Assembly: GCA_010094045.1 (NCBI GenBank)
Contig: ML986684.1
Coordinates: 62,001-126,000, forward strand
DNA: 64,000 nt
Source: Lojkania enalia
Lineage: Eukaryota; Ascomycota; Dothideomycetes; Pleosporales
Reading direction: 5' to 3'
In this document: piece after piece, positions 57,578-64,000 of the stretch
Layout of the letters: every line of letters begins with the position of its first letter
Position numbering within the stretch: position 1 is the stretch's first letter
The notes under the pieces: generated by a model
Databases searched by the model: none
The model's input: the letters and a program-made list of their open reading frames with translations, nothing else
Told to the model about the DNA's origin: nothing
Translations under genes and position numbers: made by a program

Positions 57578-57748
57578 TATAAGGGTAAAAGAGGGTCTAT
57601 TATTCTATGTCTGTATCCGTGTATATGTGTGTGTTAATGCAAGTTTAAAGAACCTGCCTTTTAATGTGCAGTCCTAACTTCCCATAGCTTTACAAGCAGT
57701 CGCTCTCACCTGCACGTCTACCAGACGTCTCCTTCCATAACCGTGACA
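57578..57748 (-). repeat. 5' LTR of the Copia element
   Basis: 171 bp; in element orientation it begins TGTCACGG. It keeps the CpA at its outer end where the other LTR has TpA. Confidence 0.9.
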
Positions 57749-57891
57749 AGATTGCCGTCTAAGGATTAGAAAAGACCATGGGATGCCGATTCTTGTGATT
57801 GATGGGCCTTTTCCAATTCAAGTCTATGGGAATGCTAAGTACGAAATAAATGGAAGCAGGGATCTAGAAAAATGAATGGAATACCTTGTAT

Positions 57892-58040
57892 TGTCGCGTA
57901 TCAGGGAGCATCAATTGCTGAGGCAAATATTGATGTATTGAAGGAGGGTAAGTGGCCTGCTTCGGCAGAAGCTGGCGATGGCGAGACTATATAGGCCTGA
58001 AAACAGACCAACTATAATAGGATAGTAGAAACATGTGACA
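57892..58040. mobile_element. Solo LTR-like element, 150 bp family, copy 2
   Basis: 149 bp from TGTCGCG to TGTGACA, with a perfect 5 bp duplication tgtat (57887-57891 and 58041-58045). Closest to the copy at 14808. It sits only 144 bp beyond the Copia element. Confidence 0.85.
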
Positions 58041-58509
58041 TGTATGTCTCCAACGGGCTAAGAAACGCCGCTCGCCGCATTATCGTATTCAACTAAATGC
58101 ATGAACAAGGCACTGGAAGCGAGGAGGAGTGTTGTGCCCTCGCAACACCGTCACGTCGATAGGATATATACAAGGCATATCGGGGACTCAATTGTAATAG
58201 CTAGTGCTGCGATAATCTCGCTGGGAGAATGTATGGATGGATGGGAGACCCATTCGCTTTAGGCGTAGGCGGGACCTATATTAACCTTATTACGTGACTA
58301 CTCAATTAGGACTACAAAGTGATGAAGGTAAATAAGCGAACGACAAGGCGACTGCTCCTTCCACTTCTTCTCCCTTACATAATTCACCCAAGGTGACCCT
58401 TCACCGGGTATCCACGCTACAACGTCGGCCGCACTCATCAACGCCTTCGGACCAAGGAAGCTATTGGGCCTCACAATTTTGTCAATCGCTTCGGATTAGC
58501 TCCGGTATC
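58041..58509. other. Intergenic, promoter of secreted protein gene
   Basis: No gene. The plus frame of the next gene extends upstream to 58393 but lacks a signal peptide there. Confidence 0.4.
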
Positions 58510-59635
58510 ATGAGGCTGCCGAACGAATTCGCGGCCCTGACTTGCCTCGCGGGCATTCTCACCTGTTCTGGCCTCCTCCACGCACGCTTTGTTCCTCGTA
58601 GCTTTCGCCACTCACCTTCCCAGTTACGAGACCTCACTCAAAATGCGCCACTTGATCTTTCCATTCCCAAGTCACGCTGGGACGATGATGGTGTTCAATC
58701 TACGGAAGAAGAATGGGATGAGTATATCTGCAAGGGACAGAAAATGCTCGCAGCAATGACGGCCGACGACGCCGGTGCTGCGAAGCTGTACAATCTGGAT
58801 CAGCAGACCATTGCGAGTGAGTGGAAGGACTTTCCTCAGAGCTTCACAACATGGGGCTATCAGCACAACCCATTCTTCGATAACCAGAGGCTTCCCGCGC
58901 CTTTGAACCAGTGTCTTGAATCTCTTGGAGTAGACACTAATCGTGATCGATGGGTAACTCGCTGGTACCAACATCGATACCTTAGCCGTGATAATCCGCC
59001 AGAGATCGATCAACAGACATACCGAGTAAGTGACAGAACCTATCGTGTACGCCAAGCCTCATTTGACAAGACCTTGGTGCGCTGCTGACGTTGGGTAGAT
59101 GACTGGAGCATACTACTACGCAGTAATGAGCGTTGAGCAGGGTAGTATGCATCGATCGTCGTGACTGGAGCCGATATAGTGTTACTAATCTTTATGACTA
59201 GCCATGATTGTCCCTATCGAATTTAGCCCAACATGGGAAGGCCAATTCCGCAGTCCCCCCATTGAGGGAGACGGCTTGCCTAAGCTCCAGAGAGCCTCTG
59301 ACATTCTTTGGGGCATGTGGGTGGCTTCCGGTGGTGCGGGCCACTCACTTCGATATGTCATAATTCAGGATATTCACAATGATATCACCCAAGAAGTAAT
59401 CCGGCGAGCAGTAAAGGAACGAAACCAAGGTAATTTACCAGCGTGGCCCGGATTCAAGTTTTCTACGGACACAGATGCGGGTGCGGCTCTACTACGTGCA
59501 CCAAATGTGGTTGGAATTGGCCATCTCCTTATACAGCGCAAGCACGACCTTGGAATCCGCAAGGTGTCTGAGATCACTATTTTCAAGCAGGATACAAAGG
59601 ATCAAGATGCCGCTATGGTGTTCAAAATTGAGTAG
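58510..59635 (+). CDS. Secreted protein of unknown function, three exons
   Basis: Exons 58510-59025, 59099-59141 and 59202-59635 give 330 residues. The start at 58510 yields MRLPNEFAALTCLAGILTCS, a signal peptide; the upstream ATG at 58393 would bury it. Introns are 73 and 60 bp, the second with a clean tactaat branch site. Mature segments include KSRWDDDGVQSTEEEWDEYI, WGYQHNPFFDNQRLPAPLNQ, TYRMTGAYYYAVMSVEQGAM and IVPIEFSPTWEG, then a C-terminal half with SLRYVIIQDIHNDITQEVIR and WPGFKFSTDTDAGAALLRAP. I know no family name for it. Two unrelated introns joined in frame and no stop over nearly 1 kb of coding sequence argue it is a real, working gene. Confidence 0.75.
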
Positions 59636-59999
59636 GTGACTACATGTGTGCTGCGCAGGAGGGAGGGAACGATTCCAATAAAAAAAAAAAGTTTATCGTT
59701 GCTCGGCAAACATAGCAATTTTGAAATCCGAAAGCTACTAAGCTGATTGCTCGGAAGTTGATCTATAAAGTCTGAAAGAATATTAGGATCTTCATAGTCA
59801 GAAAGGGCTAAGGACATGGGATGACTTTGATGAGACAGATGTAGATGATTACTTGCGGTGATGGACATAAATCTCAAGACCATGGGCTAGCTTCTATGAC
59901 ATGTGTGTAAGTGACTACTTGCAGTCTTGCGCGTATGTCCCCGAATGATATTGCTACGGCCTGCACTTAGTTAAACAGACATACAACCGCTGTTCTGAA
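59636..59999. other. Intergenic, nothing recognised
   Basis: 3' flank of the secreted protein gene; an A-tract lies at about 59680-59690. Confidence 0.4.
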
Positions 60000-60334
60000 A
60001 TGAATGAAACAATCTTGCGACCCACTAATAGATATCTTCATGACCTATTATCAGAGCTGCCCTCAGAAATGTATACTTTGCCCAATGACTGGCTTGCCCT
60101 CTCATTGTCTACTTTGTGTGAGCAGAGAGCTATTGCACTAAAAAACGATTTGAATTCCAGGGGAGGAGAGGCTTTCAAGGGTTCCAAGAATCGCAAAGCT
60201 AAACGGTCTATAGTACTGTGCTCTCTTAACATATTTCGCCGTCATTATGAGTCATTCAATAATGCACCCGGGAGAGCAAAGTGGAAATTAGCCTACTCAG
60301 CAATTTTACTGCACTATTCTAATACTGTATATGT
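60000..60334 (+). CDS. Hypothetical ORF interrupted by a short repeat
   Basis: An open frame starts MNETILRPTNRYLHDLLSEL and runs through DWLALSLSTLCEQRAIALK and RHYESFNNAPGRAKWKLAY with protein-like composition. A 201 bp repeat is inserted at 60334; the frame runs on into it and stops at 60443. Without the repeat the frame would end two codons further on, at a TAA in the flank. No domain recognised; it may be a relic. Confidence 0.3.
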
Positions 60335-60534
60335 GATGAGAGGCGAATCTTGTCTCAGGGAGGGAGATGAGGAACTGAACTGCTTGATTGAAGATGGCCA
60401 GCTGGCCATATTTATATACATGGAAAAGGGGCATATCAGCTGATATCCAGCGTGATATCCAGCGTGATATCGACCGTGATATCGTACGACGATATCTGAT
60501 ACAGCTCGGCAGACTTGCCAAAATCCCCATGACA
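60334..60534 (+). repeat. GATATC-type short repeat, copy C
   Basis: 201 bp, TGATGAGAGG to CCCCATGACA, with a perfect 7 bp duplication gtatatg (60327-60333 and 60535-60541). Five GATATC hexamers at 12-13 bp steps lie in its right half. Best-preserved copy of the family. Confidence 0.88.
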
Positions 60535-60541
60535 GTATATG

Positions 60542-61980
60542 TTGCATAACTTTGAAAACGAAGTCGTTCTAGCGGCTTTTTATGTCGTAAACGACGTAAA
60601 TGATTCTATCTGGATGGATATGGATGTAGCTGCCAATACCCACGAAAGGAATTACTAAAGAGGGAATTTTCCATTCCTTAAATGCAGGCAAACTCGCCAA
60701 AGTCCCTTAATTGCTCCGATTCATTGATTCAGACTGCGTCCGAAACCACTACCTTATACAGTCGTGGAGCTCATGTCTACACTATTCTCTTTTTCTCTCC
60801 GATGATTACCTCGTCCTCTTTCTTGCCTAGCGTCCTGGAATAATTGGTCTCCTCTGACTCCCTTTTCTATCTCTTCTTTACATTCTTGTTATAGGATTTG
60901 CGTTTGCGAATCTAGAAGAAAACGCAGACTGTTATAATAATGAGCCCAGGAATAGCAGAGAGAAAACTTATTGCAATCTCTGCTCGCTCACAAGCCAATT
61001 TCGGAAGGAGAGAGGCCATCGCTAGCTGCGAGGCTAGGGGTGCTCGATATTGATGGGGCCTAGTTGGAAGAAGCGGGCGTCGGATAATGTGGTAGTGATA
61101 GATGTCTGAGGAATTGTGCAGAGGCTGTGTTAACACAAAAAGACTAGGTATACCGCCCTCTCCCTATAATAATAATAGAACTACGGGCCTAGTGAACGAT
61201 GAAGTACTATTGGTTACGTCTGAAATGGCCGAGCGCCCAATGAGAGTATTCGTATATTCGTACTCAATTCTCAGGTCTCATACACTCGAGAAGAAGTCAC
61301 ATTTTCCAGCAAAATCCTCAGAGATTCTAGCCAACGTTTCTCATATCCTCCGTCTAATTTGTGAAGACTATCGAAGTCATGGGCTGTCACTGTGAGTGAG
61401 AGATATGACTTGATAACGTCCCGGTAATCTAGATGTTACTCCTATTGCCGTAATGAAGTTAGATGCTAACGGGTCCAGCAGCTAAGCCTGAGGCAAGAGT
61501 CTGCTAAAGACGTGACCTGTGAATTTGCGACGGGCCAAACGATTGCCATCACGAGCTCTAAAGATCGAATGAATGTCCATGCGAGTAGCCATCCATGTTG
61601 AGCATCCAACGAAGCATTATAGCTGCCGGAACTGCATTAGATATTAACTGATGAGACCTAGAAAATGGTTTCATTATATTGACAAAGCTCATTTAAGGGA
61701 AATTGACTGAAGTCAGTAACTTGTCCAATTCTTAATCTATAATCTAGGGGCTTGGAACTCGTTTCTCTGTAGTCGTTGTGGCGCCCATTCTGTGCTCCGG
61801 ACAAACCAGTTTGCAGCTTGAAGATTGAAACACGCCGCACAAGTCGCTCTCTCGGCCTCGAAATATCAAAATAATACACCAAAAAGAGACATGAGCCATC
61901 CAAAGTGACAATTTGAATAATTCAATCTACGTTCGAGTGCTGTTGGTGATTCCGCTTGTGTATGTGTAATTGTGCTATGC
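60542..61980. other. Intergenic, no gene recognised
   Basis: Short frames on both strands (plus 61102-61395, minus 60912-61136 and 61658-61903) overlap or lack features. Nothing supportable. Confidence 0.4.
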
Positions 61981-62124
61981 TGTAAAGTATCGGAGTAGAT
62001 GAGGAGGAAAAACCGTGTTGATTCATATATATGGAGGATCAAGGCTATTTATACTGTCTGCTCTAGTATCACATGATATCAGGGATAGTCTTTAATAAGG
62101 ATCGTGCCATACATATAACCTTAC
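61981..62124 (+). repeat. Left arm of a 145 bp inverted repeat
   Basis: Starts tgtaaagtatc and ends cataaccttac-like text (catataaccttac). It is an imperfect inverted copy of 62614-62758, with long identical runs such as accgtgttgattcatat. Confidence 0.85.
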
Positions 62125-62613
62125 TTATCCAATTAGGGTTGTCATTTGAACAGGGTTTCTTTCCGCGTACTGCACAAATACAACTTACTGGAAGGATCAA
62201 TTGCATGATTCATCAGAAGTACAATATGTAACTGATAAATGTTTGGCGTGAATGGTTATAGATTAAATCAATAGTATCCAACAAAAGAAAGATCTCAAAC
62301 AAGGGAGATCATGTCCCTAACAAGAGGAGAGATGTGTACAATCCTAATGAGAAAGAAAACATGTACGGTCAAGGTAATTTAGAATCCGTCAGAGGAGCAA
62401 CTGAAGAAACAATGGATAAAAGACAAAGGGGTTTTAGAAGTGATTAAGGAATGGGCGTGCACCCTGTTCCACTCGCAGAATTTTTATGGTGGATATCTTC
62501 AGCAACCTTTCACTATATGCTCTTCAGTCCATCCTCATTTTCCTTTAGTTCTTCTTGCACCTTTATGATTTTTACAGCTAGTTACTCATTTTCTTGTATC
62601 GGGTTTTCATATT

Positions 62614-62758
62614 GTAAGGTTATATGTATCGCACGATCCCTATTATGGATTATCCCTGATATCATGTGATACCTAGAACTGACAGTATAAATATCCCTGA
62701 CCCTCCATAGATATGAATCAACACGGTCCTTCCTCCTTATCTGCCCTGATACTTTACA
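62614..62758 (-). repeat. Right arm of a 145 bp inverted repeat
   Basis: Inverted partner of 61981-62124, separated by about 490 bp. Outer ends are tgtaaagtatc on each side. No flanking target duplication was found. Confidence 0.85.
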
Positions 62759-64000
62759 CATATTAACGAAATAGGTCGTGAATAACTTTGTAAGGCTCTG
62801 ATGTTAGAACTGTTATGATCTTGGACATGGCTGCCCTGTCCTTACCGAGGGAACCATCTTTGTCAAATCTTGCGTCCCATTTAGAGGCCTTGGGGAATTG
62901 TTTGATATCCCCAATCACGTCAGCTAAGCTTCTTTCCAAATGCCCCTCACACCTGTTATGAGCTCTTAGACTGATCAACATAGATTTGAGAATGTCTCCC
63001 AGTGGAGAGGTTTGTTGTCATCGTCAACTTTACGAACTAAGAAATTATCCAGCACGATGTGGACGCAGGTTATTGTGACTTCGAGGGTTCAGGTGGAAGT
63101 TTGAATGTAACGTGGCGTTTGTTGTGGGGTCGAGTTAATAACATGATCCACTGGGAAATGTATTCAAGTGTATGATATACTTTGGAAGCCATTACAAACC
63201 ACCTATAGGAGTGTGCTGGATCTATATTCCGAAACATAGAAGGGAACTCCGGAGGAAGGCGGAAGGGAGACTCTGCGCGACCAATAAATAGCTCTCTCAT
63301 AATAACTATTCAATGAGCAATTGCTAGGTAGTCACCGTTTAGACTAAAAATCTAGCTGACATTCCACTATATCTACACTCAAGTGATAAGTCTCGTATGG
63401 ATTTGCACAATCAATATCGGTACACTTGATCCGTGGCTGATAGGACTAACCAGATGGTCGAAATCCTTCAATGCCTTCAGCTTCTAGGATACTACCTGAC
63501 ACGGCAAGATACCAGCCAAAAGCTCACGCCCATCCATAAGACAAACATCTTAGCAGAGGTCCGGTGAAGATTTGAGCCTGTGTTTGAGACAATCCTGTCA
63601 CTGATATCATCTTCGAGGCTCAAACAACACAACCACTCACATAGCCCCAACCTGAAACCTTCGCCACTGCGACAAAAACAAAGAAATTCAGCCGAATTGG
63701 AGGGACGCGAAGCGGCGCTACGTAGGAAAGAAAGAGGATAGGATCTCTGCAATGCTGTAAGACCCTGAAACGTATCTAGTTGAGAAAGTGGGTATTTTAA
63801 ATTGGGTAGTACAACGGGCGTCTGATAGCAGCATTTGCCGCCGTTGTGAGTTGGAGAGCAGAATCTTGCGCTCTTTTAATTTTGCAGTACATGATGCCTC
63901 TGCATCCGAGCGAGGGTATAGCTAAGTTATTGTGAAATGTAAGCTAGACTAGTCACCATAGATTGGTTAGGGCAATGGATGAAATTCTGATTGGTCAAGT
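62759..64000. other. Right end, no gene recognised
   Basis: Minus-strand frames at 62763-62981, 63070-63300 and 63492-63752 have some protein-like text (AESPFRLPPEFPSMFRNID; SLADVIGDIKQFPKASKWDA) but do not join by plausible introns and match no family I know. They may be one decayed gene. Confidence 0.35.

Larger units (their letters stand above)
52393..57748 (-). mobile_element. Full-length Ty1/Copia LTR retrotransposon, RIP-mutated
   Basis: 5356 bp flanked by a perfect 5 bp duplication, agatt (52388-52392 and 57749-57753). Two 171 bp LTRs bound an interior of extreme AT content dominated by TA steps. The coding strand is minus. Next to the left LTR the minus strand reads IPTDGITKILP, then KHTEFVQQLHLMDIQSKV, the conserved end of Copia-type RNase H. 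A purine run (AAAGGGG) just inside that LTR fits a polypurine tract. Just inside the right LTR the minus strand reads GTTATGAGCCCGGATTGCG, complementary to the anticodon arm of a Met tRNA, the half-tRNA primer style of Copia elements. No frame is open; gag and the rest of pol are not readable by eye. Confidence 0.9.

Noticed and set aside
60306..60547. Minus-strand frames rich in SRSISRRISRW or RYHGRYHAGYH
   Set aside because: They are translations of the non-coding GATATC ladder and recur in all three repeat copies.

Overview
The window is nuclear DNA from a filamentous ascomycete (Pezizomycotina). The evidence is genes split by many 46-92 bp GT-AG introns, fungal protein families (several cytochrome P450s, a DUF1996 secreted protein, GH5 mannanase, GH47 mannosidase, an MFS sugar transporter) and mutation damage of the RIP type (CpA/TpG to TpA). 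I cannot name the genus from sequence alone.

Layout. 1-5.6 kb: an oxidative, secondary-metabolism-like group on the plus strand: the 3' end of a short-chain dehydrogenase and two complete P450s. 5.8-9.3 kb: gene relics (GH47 mannosidase, a Ser/Thr-rich membrane protein). 9.5-11.9 kb: an intact divergent pair, a Tm-1-like UPF0261 protein and a TIM-barrel PEP-hydrolase-like protein, sharing a 175 bp promoter. 12-17.2 kb: short repeats, a solo LTR and an erythromycin-esterase-family gene broken by four TAG codons. 17.9-22.8 kb: a DUF1996 secreted protein, a small secreted protein and a mitochondrially targeted phosphosulfolactate-synthase-like protein. 24-29.4 kb: a truncated amidase relic, a third intact P450 and a broken MBD4-like DNA glycosylase. 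31-33.7 kb: a GNAT acetyltransferase and a membrane-protein gene with two nonsense codons. 34.6-40.1 kb: an intact secreted GH5 beta-mannanase and an MFS sugar transporter. 41-49 kb: a disordered nuclear-type protein, a hevein-type chitin-binding relic, a pogo/Fot transposase relic, an intact lactonase-type beta-propeller protein and a carboxylesterase relic. 49.7-51.8 kb: a TPR-SET gene with two compensating frameshifts and a nonsense codon. 52.4-57.7 kb: a full-length Ty1/Copia retrotransposon on the minus strand whose interior is extremely AT-rich while its 171 bp LTRs are almost unharmed. 58.5-59.6 kb: an intact secreted protein of unknown function. 60-64 kb: repeats and little else.

About thirteen intact genes are interleaved with roughly ten broken genes and at least four families of short or LTR-type repeats. 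No single cluster spans the window. Two small working units stand out: the SDR/P450/P450 group, probably the edge of a metabolite cluster continuing to the left, and the mannanase plus sugar transporter, which would suit mannan use. No core enzyme (PKS, NRPS, terpene cyclase) is visible.
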